Under the pieces are notes generated by a model. That model was not told the origin of the DNA and ran no database searches. It saw only the letters and a program-made list of their open reading frames with translations. DNA of 64,000 nucleotides from Verrucomicrobiota bacterium. GTDB lineage: Bacteria > Verrucomicrobiota > Verrucomicrobiia > Limisphaerales > UBA1319. The stretch is taken from positions 96,169 through 160,168 of the forward strand of contig JAKLFB010000009.1 of NCBI GenBank assembly GCA_022711435.1, written 5' to 3'. Made by a program: the position numbers and the translations under genes. The first letter of the stretch is position 1. Every line of letters starts with the position of its first letter. Below are positions 46,324 to 54,447 of this stretch, in pieces.

Positions 46324-47109
46324 CTACCGGTACTCCTCCCACTCCGGCTCGTTGGCGAAGATCCAACGGTAGTAGTCGGATTCGGTCAGATTGCCCGCTG
46401 CGTCTTCGTCCACGACCACCGTGCATCGCGGGTGGAGCTGGAGGGCGGTGGCGGAGACCATCGAGGTGATGGGGCCTTCGACCGCGCGGGCGACGATGGC
46501 GGCCTTTTCGGCGCCGGTGGCCAGCAGGAGGCAGCGGCGGCATTCGAGAATCGTGCCCACCCCCATCGTGATGGCGCGGGTGGGGACGTGCTCGAGTGAG
46601 TCGAACATGAGCGCGTTCTGCTCTCGGGTGACGGGCGAGAGGGCCTTGACACGGGTGCGCGAGCGCAGGGCCGAGAGCGGCTCGTTGAAGCCCAGGTGCC
46701 CGGCGCGCCCGATGCCCAGCAGCTGGAGATCGATCCCGCCCGCCCGCGCGATCGCCTGCTCGTAGCGGACGCATTCGGCGTCGAGATCCGCCGCGCAGCC
46801 GTTGGGCAGATGCGTGTTGCGCACGTCGATGTTCACCCGCAGGAACAGGTGCTGGTTCATGTAATGCCGGTAGGAGTGCGGGTCCGATCCGGACAGCCCG
46901 ACGTATTCATCGAGGTTGAAGGTGCGGCAGAGCGAGAAGTCGAGGTTTTCGTCCCGGTGCATCCGCGTCAGGCACTGGTAGACAGCCTCCATGGTTCGCC
47001 CTGTGGCCAGGCCCAGGACCAGCGACGGGTTGGCGCGAAGCTCGTGCGCGATCAGCCGCGCCACAAGATCCGCGGCCGCCGCCGCTGTCGGCTGGACAAT
47101 CGCTTCCAT
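46324..47109 (-). CDS. nagB: Glucosamine-6-phosphate deaminase
   Basis: 261 residues from the ATG at 47109. It converts glucosamine-6-phosphate to fructose-6-phosphate and ammonia. 'LGLATGRTMEAVY' binds phosphate; 'TFNLDEYVGLSGSDPHSY' carries the catalytic Asp; 'LGIGRAGHLGFNEP' carries the His and Glu; 'TRAITMGVGTIL' is also conserved. The residue two before the His is Ala rather than the Asp of E. coli, but this site varies in the family. It lies two bases from pilT on the same strand and converges with the M14 gene. Confidence 0.9.
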   Translation of the reverse strand: MEAIVQPTAAAAADLVARLIAHELRANPSLVLGLATGRTMEAVYQCLTRMHRDENLDFSLCRTFNLDEYVGLSGSDPHSYRHYMNQHLFLRVNIDVRNTHLPNGCAADLDAECVRYEQAIARAGGIDLQLLGIGRAGHLGFNEPLSALRSRTRVKALSPVTREQNALMFDSLEHVPTRAITMGVGTILECRRCLLLATGAEKAAIVARAVEGPITSMVSATALQLHPRCTVVVDEDAAGNLTESDYYRWIFANEPEWEEYR

Positions 47110-47111
47110 CG

Positions 47112-48200
47112 TCAGCCCAGGATGCGCCGGCCTTCGTCCAGGAAGATCCCCTTGAAGTTCATCTCGAGGGCCTGGGGATTCGATGCCTTGGCCAGGGCCT
47201 CCTTCTCGGAGACCTTGCGCTGCTTGACCAGCTGGAAGAGCGACTGGTTGAAGTTGAGCATGCCGTCCTCGACGCCGGTCTCGATGGCCGCCGGCAGCTT
47301 GTCCAGCCGGTTGTCCTCGATCAGCTTCTTGACGGTCCCGGTGTTGATCATGATCTCGAAGGCGGGGGTGACGCCGCCCGCGACGGTGTTGACCATCCGC
47401 TGGCAGATCACCGCCTGGAACGTGTTGGCCAGCTGGCGCCGGATCTGATCGCGCTCCTCCGCCTTGAAGAAATCCAGGATCCGGGTGACCGAGAGCGCCG
47501 CGTTGGTGGTGTGCAGCGTCGAGAGCACCAGGTGGCCGGTGTCGGCCGCACTCATCGCCGCCGAGAAGCTGATGTCGTCCCGCATCTCGCCGATCATGAT
47601 GACGTCCGGATCCTGCCGCAGCACGTGCTTGAGCCCGTTGTGGAACGAGCTCGAGTCCAGGCCGATCTCGCGCTGCTCGATCACCGACTGCTCGTCCTCG
47701 AAGACATACTCGATGGGATCCTCGAGCGTGATGACATGCTTGCGAGCGGTCTGGTTGATGTACTGGAGCATCGCCGCCAGGGTGGTCGACTTGCCGCAGC
47801 CGGTCGATCCGGCGACCAGCACGATCCCCCGCGGCGATTCGGCAATGTGCCGGATGATGTCCAGCAGCCCCAGCTCCTCGAAGCTGGGGATCTTCGTCTT
47901 GACGTAGCGCAGGGCCAGGCAGAACTGGCCCCGCTGCTGGAAGACATTCGTCCGAAATCGGCCGATGGCGGGCAGGTGAAACGAGAAATCCACCTCGCGC
48001 TCGCGCTGGAGCTCCGATCGGGCATGGGGGGGCACGATCTGCTCGACGACCCGGTTCACCCACTCCTCCGTGGGCGTGGGGGACTCGATCGGGATCAGGA
48101 GGCGGTTGATCCGGAATACGACCGGCGCCCCGATCTTGATGTGGACATCCGACGCGCCACCCTCGATGGCGGCCTGGAGGATGCGACCGAACAATTCCAT
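47112..48200 (-). CDS. pilT: Type IV pilus retraction ATPase PilT
   Basis: 362 residues. Hexameric ATPase that depolymerises type IV pili. Walker A 'AGSTGCGKSTTLAAM', the Asp box 'VITLEDPIEYVFEDEQ', Walker B 'VIMIGEMRDDISF' and His box 'TGHLVLSTLHTTNA' are present. The N-terminal PAS-like domain begins 'GGASDVHIKIGAPVVFRIN'. It may be one of several PilT/PilU forms. Fits with the pseudopilin-type proteins in the window. Confidence 0.95.
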   Translation of the reverse strand: MELFGRILQAAIEGGASDVHIKIGAPVVFRINRLLIPIESPTPTEEWVNRVVEQIVPPHARSELQREREVDFSFHLPAIGRFRTNVFQQRGQFCLALRYVKTKIPSFEELGLLDIIRHIAESPRGIVLVAGSTGCGKSTTLAAMLQYINQTARKHVITLEDPIEYVFEDEQSVIEQREIGLDSSSFHNGLKHVLRQDPDVIMIGEMRDDISFSAAMSAADTGHLVLSTLHTTNAALSVTRILDFFKAEERDQIRRQLANTFQAVICQRMVNTVAGGVTPAFEIMINTGTVKKLIEDNRLDKLPAAIETGVEDGMLNFNQSLFQLVKQRKVSEKEALAKASNPQALEMNFKGIFLDEGRRILG

Positions 48201-48216
48201 GCCGCCACTCTACCGA

Positions 48217-48543
48217 TCAGACGGCAGCGGCGCCAGCGAGAAAGCTGAGCTGCTCGTGGGCGTGCCTTGTGACGCTGGTGAACACCAGCGAGACCTGGTA
48301 GCCCGCGTGCCGGTCCCCCTCGCAATCCACCACCACCCCGGTGAAATGGGTCTTGCGAAGCTTGCCCGGCGATTCCATCGCCACGGTCATCTCCTTCCAG
48401 ACCGGCATGGGCTTGCCGGTTCGGAATTGGATGCCGCTCTTGTGGACGCGCACTGTGTGAGGAGCCAGCATAAGCTGGGTTTCAGGAGGAGCGGTCTTGA
48501 CCGGCTGAAATACGCCTGACCGATCGAGTTTACTTGAGCTCAT
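48217..48543 (-). CDS. Small hypothetical protein, weakly PilZ-like
   Basis: 108 residues from the ATG at 48543. The C-terminal half has 'GVVVDCEGDRHAGYQVSLVF', which resembles the DxSxxG-like core strand of PilZ domains, but the RxxxR motif for c-di-GMP is not evident. It sits 17 bases upstream of pilT in the same direction, so a role in pilus or surface control is plausible (inference from context). The frame is open upstream to 48612. Confidence 0.5.
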   Translation of the reverse strand: MSSSKLDRSGVFQPVKTAPPETQLMLAPHTVRVHKSGIQFRTGKPMPVWKEMTVAMESPGKLRKTHFTGVVVDCEGDRHAGYQVSLVFTSVTRHAHEQLSFLAGAAAV

Positions 48544-48646
48544 AGGACTGTAGCACATGTAAAATGTATCACGGGAACAAGCGCAGTCAACGAGCCAGGA
48601 TTTGGCAAACAATGCACATTTTTTGCCCCGCGACCGCCCGCATCGC

Positions 48647-49684
48647 CTACCACTCGATCATCGCCGCCCCCCACGTCAGCCCCGCCCCAAACACGACCAG
48701 GAGGATCAGGTCGCCCCGTCGAATCCGCCCGCAGCGGACCGCCTCGTCGAGGGCGATGGCCACGGAAGCGGCCGACGTGTTGCCGCACCGGTCGAGGTTG
48801 ACGAACATCTGCTCGGGCGTGGCGCCCAGGCGCTCGCGAACGGCCTCGATGATGCGGCGGTTGGCCTGGTGCGGGATGATGCAGGCGACGCGGGCAATGT
48901 CGATCTCGCAGCGCCGCAGCGATTCCTCGGCGGCGGTGCACATGGCCTGGACGGCGTTCTTGAAGGTCTCCTTGCCCTCCATGCGGAGGAAATGCTTGCC
49001 GGCGGCGACCGACTCGGCAGTGGCGGGGCAACGGCTCCCGCCCCCCGGCATCGAGAGCAGGCCCGCCTTGGCCCCGTCGGCCCCCATGCAGACGGTCAGC
49101 AGCCCGTGCGAGTGCGGCCGGTTCTGGAGCACGGCGGCCCCGGCGCCGTCGCCGAACAGGACGCACGTGTTCCGGTCGCGCCAATCGGTGATGGTCGAGA
49201 GCTTCTCCGCGCCGATGACCAGCACCGTGTCGTAGGTGCGCGACATGATGAATTGCTGGCCGATCTCGAGCCCGTAGATGAACCCGGAGCAGGCGGCTTC
49301 GAGGTCGAAGGCGGCCGCTCGACGGGCCCCCAGCCTGTGCTGGATCAGGCAGGCCGTTGCCGGGAAAGGCATGTCGGGCGTGATCGTCGCCACGATGATC
49401 AGATCCACCTGCTCAGGGGTAACTCCGGCCATCTCGAGGGCGCGCCGGGCTGCCTGGCAGGCCAGATCGGACGTCGATTCGTCGGCGGCCGCCAGGTGGC
49501 GCTCCCGGATCCCCGTCCGGGTCGTGATCCATTCGTCCGTGGTGTCGACCATCTTCTCGAGCTCGGCGTTGGTGAGCACCCGCTGGGGCAGGTAGGAGCC
49601 GACGCCGGTGATCGAGCAGGTGCGGCCTTTGAAATCGTACTGGGCGCGCGGATTCCGAAATCCTGCGGGCGGCGTGGGATTCAT
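48647..49684 (-). CDS. fabH: 3-oxoacyl-ACP synthase III
   Basis: 345 residues. It condenses acetyl-CoA with malonyl-ACP to start fatty-acid synthesis. The catalytic triad is visible: Cys in 'FDLEAACSGFIYGL', His in 'CIIPHQANRRI', Asn in 'DRCGNTSAASVAIAL'. 'DEWITTRTGIRERH' and 'VLFGDGAGAAVL' are further family marks. The start overlaps the plsX stop by four bases, the classic plsX-fabH order. Confidence 0.95.
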   Translation of the reverse strand: MNPTPPAGFRNPRAQYDFKGRTCSITGVGSYLPQRVLTNAELEKMVDTTDEWITTRTGIRERHLAAADESTSDLACQAARRALEMAGVTPEQVDLIIVATITPDMPFPATACLIQHRLGARRAAAFDLEAACSGFIYGLEIGQQFIMSRTYDTVLVIGAEKLSTITDWRDRNTCVLFGDGAGAAVLQNRPHSHGLLTVCMGADGAKAGLLSMPGGGSRCPATAESVAAGKHFLRMEGKETFKNAVQAMCTAAEESLRRCEIDIARVACIIPHQANRRIIEAVRERLGATPEQMFVNLDRCGNTSAASVAIALDEAVRCGRIRRGDLILLVVFGAGLTWGAAMIEW

Positions 49685-50715
49685 GAGGCGAGGGAGACCG
49701 GGGGCGCCTGCAGGCGCTCATTGGCCTGGGCGATCTCCCGGGTGATGGTCTGGTTGATCTGGTTCCGCACGGCCTCGGCGGCGAGCCGGATCGCGTTGCA
49801 GATCGCGCGGTTGCGCGAGGATCCGTGGGTGATCATCACATTGCCGTTGAGGCCCAGCAGGGGGGCCCCTCCGTGGACGTCCGGATCCACACGGCGTTTA
49901 ATGGTCCGGAACGCGCCCCGGGCCAGCCACGCGCCCGCCCGGCGCAGGGGGTTCCGAGTCAGCTCCTGCTTGAGCCAGCCGAAGATCCCCCCGGCCAGGC
50001 TCTCGCACGTCTTGAGCACCACGTTGCCGACAAAGCCGTCGCAAACCACGACGTCCACCCGGTTGGTGAACAGGTCGTGTCCCTCGACATTGCCCAGGAA
50101 GTTCAGATCCACCTGCTTGCACAGCTTGAAGGCCTCCCGGGTCAGATCGTTGCCTTTGATGTCCTCGGTCCCCACGCTGAGCAGCCCCACCCGCGGCCGG
50201 GCCACATGCAGCATCTCCCGGGCGAACACGCTGCCCATGATCGCGTATTGGAGGAGGTGCCACGGCCGGCACTCGACATTGGCGCCGGCATCCAGGAGGA
50301 CGAAATCGCCGTCCGGAGCCGGCATCACCGTGGCGATGGCAGGCCGGTCCACGCCCGCCAGGGGGCGCAGCCGGATTGTCGAGGCCGCCACCACCCCGCC
50401 GGTGTTGCCGGGGGAAACCACACCATCGGCCTGGCCGGTCTTCACCAGATCCACCGCGCGCAGGATCGAGCAGTCCTTCTTCTTTCGCAGCCCGACCACC
50501 GGCTTGTCCTCCATAGTGAGGACCTCGGTGGCGGGGACAACGCGCAGGCGGGCCATCCCGCTGGGGCTGCGGGCCAGGGCAGCCTCGATCTCCTCGGGCT
50601 TGCCGACCAGGAACAGCTCGACAATCTGCGGGCAGACCTCCAGCGCCTGCTGGGCGCCGCGGACCACCACCTCGCAACCGTGGTCGCCTCCCATCACATC
50701 GACCGCGATTCGCAT
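49681..50715 (-). CDS. plsX: Phosphate acyltransferase PlsX
   Basis: 344 residues from the ATG at 50715. It makes acyl-phosphate from acyl-ACP for phospholipid synthesis. Family motifs: 'MRIAVDVMGGDHGCEVVVRG', 'VSPGNTGGVVAASTIRL', 'LLDAGANVECRPWHLLQYA', 'VGLLSVGTEDIKGNDL' and 'VVCDGFVGNVVLKTCES'. It follows rpmF by about 55 bases, as in many bacteria. Confidence 0.95.
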   Translation of the reverse strand: MRIAVDVMGGDHGCEVVVRGAQQALEVCPQIVELFLVGKPEEIEAALARSPSGMARLRVVPATEVLTMEDKPVVGLRKKKDCSILRAVDLVKTGQADGVVSPGNTGGVVAASTIRLRPLAGVDRPAIATVMPAPDGDFVLLDAGANVECRPWHLLQYAIMGSVFAREMLHVARPRVGLLSVGTEDIKGNDLTREAFKLCKQVDLNFLGNVEGHDLFTNRVDVVVCDGFVGNVVLKTCESLAGGIFGWLKQELTRNPLRRAGAWLARGAFRTIKRRVDPDVHGGAPLLGLNGNVMITHGSSRNRAICNAIRLAAEAVRNQINQTITREIAQANERLQAPPVSLAS

Positions 50716-50769
50716 AGGCAATCTCGGAGGCCGGAAAGCAGACGCCCGCCGGCGCAGGCGGACGGTGGA

Positions 50770-50958
50770 TTACGGCCCGACCTGGACGGTGATGACCTGC
50801 CGGCCGCGGTAATACCCGCAGGCCGGACAAACCCGATGCGGCACATACGGCGCCGCGCACTGCGGGCATTCGCTCATTTGCGGCAGCTTGAGAACGCTGT
50901 TGTAAGCGCGGCGCTGACGCTGCCGGCTATGCGATGGTTTGCGCTTCGGAACACCCAT
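50770..50958 (-). CDS. rpmF: 50S ribosomal protein L32
   Basis: 62 residues. Starts 'MGVPKRKPSHSRQRQRRA' and carries four cysteines as two CxxC pairs ('CPQCAAPY', 'VCPACGYYRGR'), the zinc-binding form of L32. It lies between yceD and plsX, the usual gene order. Confidence 0.95.
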   Translation of the reverse strand: MGVPKRKPSHSRQRQRRAYNSVLKLPQMSECPQCAAPYVPHRVCPACGYYRGRQVITVQVGP

Positions 50959-50964
50959 AAATAC

Positions 50965-51456
50965 TCAAAGATTCAACTTGTCCAATTCATCCCAGACCGA
51001 AACGTCCGGCTCCGCCGACGGCGGACCCCCCCCCGCGGGAAGACTGCGAGACGATGGCCACGATAACCCGCGGCACCCGGAATCACACAGCGGATGCCGC
51101 GGAAATGCGAGCAAAATATGCTCTCGCAGGTAAGGAGTCAAGTCGACGCAGTCGTTCTCGACCTGGAAGGCGTCCTCCCCTTCGGCCGGCAAATGGCACG
51201 TCCAATCAGCCAATTCCAGCTGGTGGACAAGGGGTTTGAGACATCGGACGCATGTGCAGTCCAGGCGCAGCGAGAGCCGTCCCTGGATCAAAATGGCTCC
51301 GCCGAACCATTGGGCGGTGAGGTCATAGCCGAGCGGATGCTGGGCCTGGATGCACTCGTCCTCGAACGAGCCCAGGGCCAGCTCCTCGATCGGCAGCTCG
51401 CCTTCGAGCCGGATCGGCTCCCGCTTCAACCGGTGCAGATTGATGTGCAGCGCCAT
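50965..51456 (-). CDS. yceD: YceD/DUF177-family protein (23S rRNA accumulation protein)
   Basis: 163 residues. The family is linked to large-subunit rRNA accumulation and sits before rpmF in most bacteria. The 'DCTCVRCLKPL' motif (CxRC) is present, as are 'LTPYLREHILLAFPRHPLC' and 'DSGCRGL', which give a second cysteine pair. It ends six bases before rpmF. Confidence 0.88.
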   Translation of the reverse strand: MALHINLHRLKREPIRLEGELPIEELALGSFEDECIQAQHPLGYDLTAQWFGGAILIQGRLSLRLDCTCVRCLKPLVHQLELADWTCHLPAEGEDAFQVENDCVDLTPYLREHILLAFPRHPLCDSGCRGLSWPSSRSLPAGGGPPSAEPDVSVWDELDKLNL

Positions 51457-51460
51457 GGCA

Positions 51461-51958
51461 TCAGATCCCGGGGGCTCCCCCCGGCCTCAGCTTCTCCGCC
51501 AGCGCCGCCCGCACATGCGGCGGCACAAAGGCCCCCACATCTCCTCCCAAACGGGCGATCTCCTTCACCACCCGCGAGCTCAAAAACGTGAACGCCTCCC
51601 GCGGCATCATGAACAGTGTCTCGATCCGCTCGTTCAGCTTCCGGTTCATCAGCGCCAGCTGAAACTCGAACTCGAAATCGGAGACCGCCCGCAGGCCCCG
51701 AATGATCACGTCGCCGCCCCGCCGCTCGACATAATCCACCAGCAGACCCGTCAGCGAATCGGTCTCGACGTTGGCCAGGTGAGTCACCGACTGCTGGACC
51801 AGGCGCTGGCGTTCGTCCACCGAAAACAGGGCGTTCTTGGCGTCGTTGTTGGCCACCGCCACGATCACCCGCCCAAAGACGAGCGAAGCCCGCTGGATCA
51901 GGTCCAGATGGCCATTGGTGATCGGATCGAAACTGCCCGGATATATCGCCGTGCGCAT
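51461..51958 (-). CDS. coaD: Phosphopantetheine adenylyltransferase
   Basis: 165 residues from the ATG at 51958. It transfers AMP to 4'-phosphopantetheine in coenzyme A synthesis. 'AIYPGSFDPITNGHLDLIQR' holds the nucleotide-binding TNGH motif; 'IIRGLRAVSDFEFEFQLA' and 'SSRVVKEIARLGGDV' are also conserved. It ends four bases before yceD, forming a coaD-yceD-rpmF-plsX-fabH run. Confidence 0.95.
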   Translation of the reverse strand: MRTAIYPGSFDPITNGHLDLIQRASLVFGRVIVAVANNDAKNALFSVDERQRLVQQSVTHLANVETDSLTGLLVDYVERRGGDVIIRGLRAVSDFEFEFQLALMNRKLNERIETLFMMPREAFTFLSSRVVKEIARLGGDVGAFVPPHVRAALAEKLRPGGAPGI

Positions 51959-52159
51959 CGCGGGGTGGTCTTCCACCCAACTCCATTATATCAGACCCGC
52001 CCGCCCTGGCAATGATCCTTGCCGGACCCACGGCGGCCCCTTGATCCACCGTGGCCGCCGCTATCAAGCTGCCAATTGATCTCACGCGAAGCCGCGAAGG
52101 GCATCGAGCTGCACGCTACTGCGGACGGGGACCCGCCTGTGCCGCGACGGCTCTGGCGG

Positions 52160-52763
52160 GCAGGCGTCTGCGGTCCGGAAGGATTCGGAGCGCGGGCCTC
52201 CTGGCCCGCAGCGCTGTCGGCTGAACTGGCCGCAAGCCGCAGATTTGTGCCCGCGAAACACGAAATGACACGGAAATGTTGATGCCCTTGGCAAGGCAGG
52301 GACGCGTCCGCGTGCCAGCCGGCATTTGCATCCCCTTGATCGCGTAGCCGCAGCTTTCAAGCGGCTCTTTCTTCCCTCCCCCCGCGAGGCGCGAGCGGGG
52401 AGAGGGACAGGGAGAGGGGCGCCAAAACATCTCACCACGAAGAAGAACACGAAGAATATTCTCCCGCAGAGGCGCAGAGGCGCGGAGAATTATAACCCGT
52501 CGCCCCAGCTTTCAACCTGCGCCAACATTCAGGCCGCCAAGAGCCGCATTCTTTTGCCGCCGATGAACGCAGAATTTGAATGACAGAATGGCGCACCATC
52601 CCCTCACCCCGCGAGGGACGAGCGGGGAAGGGCACGTGGCACGTAATTGCGTGCCGCCCCCAAGGCCGGGCCGGAGGCCTGCCTGCGTCTGGCTGCTGGC
52701 AGCCAGACCGGCGTTCCGCCCGTTGTCCGGAACCTGCGATCCAGCGGCGCGCAGCTTGAATCC
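52160..52763. repeat. Inter-cassette long repeat R1 (about 600 bp), non-coding
   Basis: The segment is nearly the same as 58983-59623 and partly the same as 54064-54426 and 62366-62699. It begins GCAGGCGT, includes CGAGCGGGGAGAGGGACAGG and GAAGAATATTCTCCCGCAGA, and in its long form ends at a CGCGCAGCTTGAATCC motif. In the other places it lies just upstream of a cassette start on the minus strand; here no cassette follows it, which suggests that one was lost. The 200 bases between coaD and R1 hold nothing I can identify. Confidence 0.75.
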
Positions 52764-52838
52764 AGGAGTCGCAGGGCAGGCGCCGCGGCTGCGGGGCTGG
52801 CTTCATTCCCGCTAATCGCACGAGACATCCTGAGGATG

Positions 52839-53335
52839 CTTTCACGCCAAAACGTAGGGAACTTGAAGGAAGTCCAGCGCTGCACAGATGTTGCGAACAA
52901 TGCGCTGGCGGTCATCGTCGGTTAGTGCTTCGCTTTCGTTCGGTGGATTCCAGCCAGAGATGGAACTTCTGTAGATGGCCAACCCTTCTCCAGGCTCAAC
53001 TTCAACGACAAGGTTGCGATCGGCTTCGGTGTATTTCAGTTCCATTCGGCCGGTTCGCTCAACTCGAAAGCCTTCCGAAGACTGCGCTGAGTTTGGTCCA
53101 AGTCGAGTGAACATGTTCAATAGTGGAAGGTCTGTTTGTAAATGTTGGTTCTCCTTGATGAGCGGACGCTCCATCGTGTTGAACATGCGGTCTGGCCGCG
53201 CTCCTCGGATGAACAGGTGAATCTGGCCGGAAGCCCGCGCAGTGTATGCTTGCGATGCTCGCGCCCAAATCGCATCGGCTTGTGCCGCGGGCAAAGTCTC
53301 ATACAGGTTGAGCGAGCTGAGATACCGCCCACCAG
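52839..53335. repeat. 497-bp direct repeat, left copy (partner 63195-63691)
   Basis: The stretch agrees with 63195-63691 with no indel and no mismatch that I could see. It encodes the C-terminal 160 or so residues of the first cassette. The offset is exactly 10356 bases. Confidence 0.85.
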
Positions 53336-53966
53336 GTGTCAGATCGATTGGAGTTGCACCGGTGCGTTCAGCGAAACTGAGGGCACGCGCTCTGTTACCT
53401 GGGCCGGAGTAGAAGACTGCTCTGTTGGCTGCTGTGCTGAAGTCCAGGGCCTCAACCTGGCGCATAGTGGTCGCAAAGAGGTCGTCTGCCTTCTTTGCGG
53501 CAGCATGCCCATGCCGGACAGCCTGGCGCGCGGTCTTGACGGCGGTTCCGACCGCCCTTCCCACAACCCCGCCCGCCGCGCTCCAGCGGATTGAATCGAG
53601 CGCTTCCTCCCGCAACTGCTCGCCAAACCGCCAGAGGACTCGATGCCCCTGGCACAGGACCAGCTCATGCTCGCGCTGGAGCTGCCTGTCATACCGGCTG
53701 GCGTCGATCACCCGATACTGCCCATCAGCGCCCGCCTCGGGCCATAAACCGGCCTCGGGCTCCGCTCGATTCGCCCGCCCATCGCCTGCCCACTCCATCG
53801 ATCCCAGAGCGACGGACCCGCCCGGAGATGGACCATTGGGCAAGGCAATGGCCGGCGGGAAGGATTGCTGGCGTCGATCGGCCCACTGGCCGCTGCCGCC
53901 GACCGACAGCCCCAGCACCGCCGCGATCAGCAGCCACCGTCCGTGCCATCTGCGAATCCTTTTCAT
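52842..53966 (-). CDS. Cassette 1: exported polymorphic-toxin-like protein with immunity-like tail
   Basis: 374 residues from the ATG at 53966 (GAGGCGGG ribosome binding site 3-10 bases before). Residues 1-154 are the shared module: hydrophobic signal/anchor ('WLLIAAVLGLSVGGSG'), then 'YRVIDASRYDRQLQREHE', 'GHRVLWRFGEQLREEALDS' and 'GRAVGTAVKTARQAVRHGH'. The variable part starts 'AVFYSGPGNRARALSFAERT' and 'FIRGARPDRMFNTMERPL', like C-terminal toxin domains of polymorphic toxins. The last 65 residues ('MELKYTEADRNLVVEVEP', 'YRSSISGWNPPNES') look like a small immunity protein fused in frame. The function is inferred; the activity is unknown. Confidence 0.6.
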   Translation of the reverse strand: MKRIRRWHGRWLLIAAVLGLSVGGSGQWADRRQQSFPPAIALPNGPSPGGSVALGSMEWAGDGRANRAEPEAGLWPEAGADGQYRVIDASRYDRQLQREHELVLCQGHRVLWRFGEQLREEALDSIRWSAAGGVVGRAVGTAVKTARQAVRHGHAAAKKADDLFATTMRQVEALDFSTAANRAVFYSGPGNRARALSFAERTGATPIDLTPGGRYLSSLNLYETLPAAQADAIWARASQAYTARASGQIHLFIRGARPDRMFNTMERPLIKENQHLQTDLPLLNMFTRLGPNSAQSSEGFRVERTGRMELKYTEADRNLVVEVEPGEGLAIYRSSISGWNPPNESEALTDDDRQRIVRNICAALDFLQVPYVLA

Positions 53967-54063
53967 GCCCGCCTCGATCACCTTGCGCTTGCCGGTCATC
54001 CACCATACCGGATCTAGACCGGTTTCGCATCCTCGATAGGAGCAGATCCCGTTCCAGGTAGAA

Positions 54064-54426
54064 GCAGGCGTCCGCGGTCCGGAAGGATTCGGAGCGCGGG
54101 CCTCCTGGCCCGCAGCGCCGTCGGCTGAACTGGCCGCAAGCCGCAGATTTGTGCCCGCGAAACACGCGAAATGACACGGAAATGTTGATGCCCTTGGCAA
54201 GGCAGGGACGCGTCCGCCTGCCAGCCGACATTTGCATCCCCTTGCTGGCGTAGGCGCGGCTTTCAATCTGCTCTTTCTTCCCTCGCCCCGCGAGGCGCGA
54301 GCGGGGAGAGGGACAGGGAGAGGGGCGCCAAAACATCTCACCACGAAGCGAAGAACACGAAGAATATTCTCCCGCAGAGGCGCTGAGGCGCGGAGAATTA
54401 TAACCCGTAGCCACAGCTTTCAACCT
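54064..54426. repeat. Inter-cassette long repeat R2, upstream of cassette 1
   Basis: A shorter version of the R1/R3 repeat. It begins GCAGGCGTCC about 98 bases upstream of the cassette 1 start and breaks off near the left end of the insertion sequence; matching CGAGCGGGG sequence resumes at about 56460 on the far side. It should contain the promoter and leader of cassette 1. Confidence 0.75.
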
Positions 54427-54447
54427 TGCAATCTGGAGCCCGCGGAC

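Noticed and set aside
46640..46720. Loss of the Asp before the active-site His in NagB (GRAGH instead of NDGH)
   Set aside because: This position varies among accepted NagB enzymes, so it is not evidence of lost function.
53966..53999. Upstream ATG (33 bases before) as the start of the cassette proteins
   Set aside because: In cassette 6 this codon is ATA and it is absent in cassette 2, while the GAGGCGGG site and the 'MKR' ATG fit all copies well.
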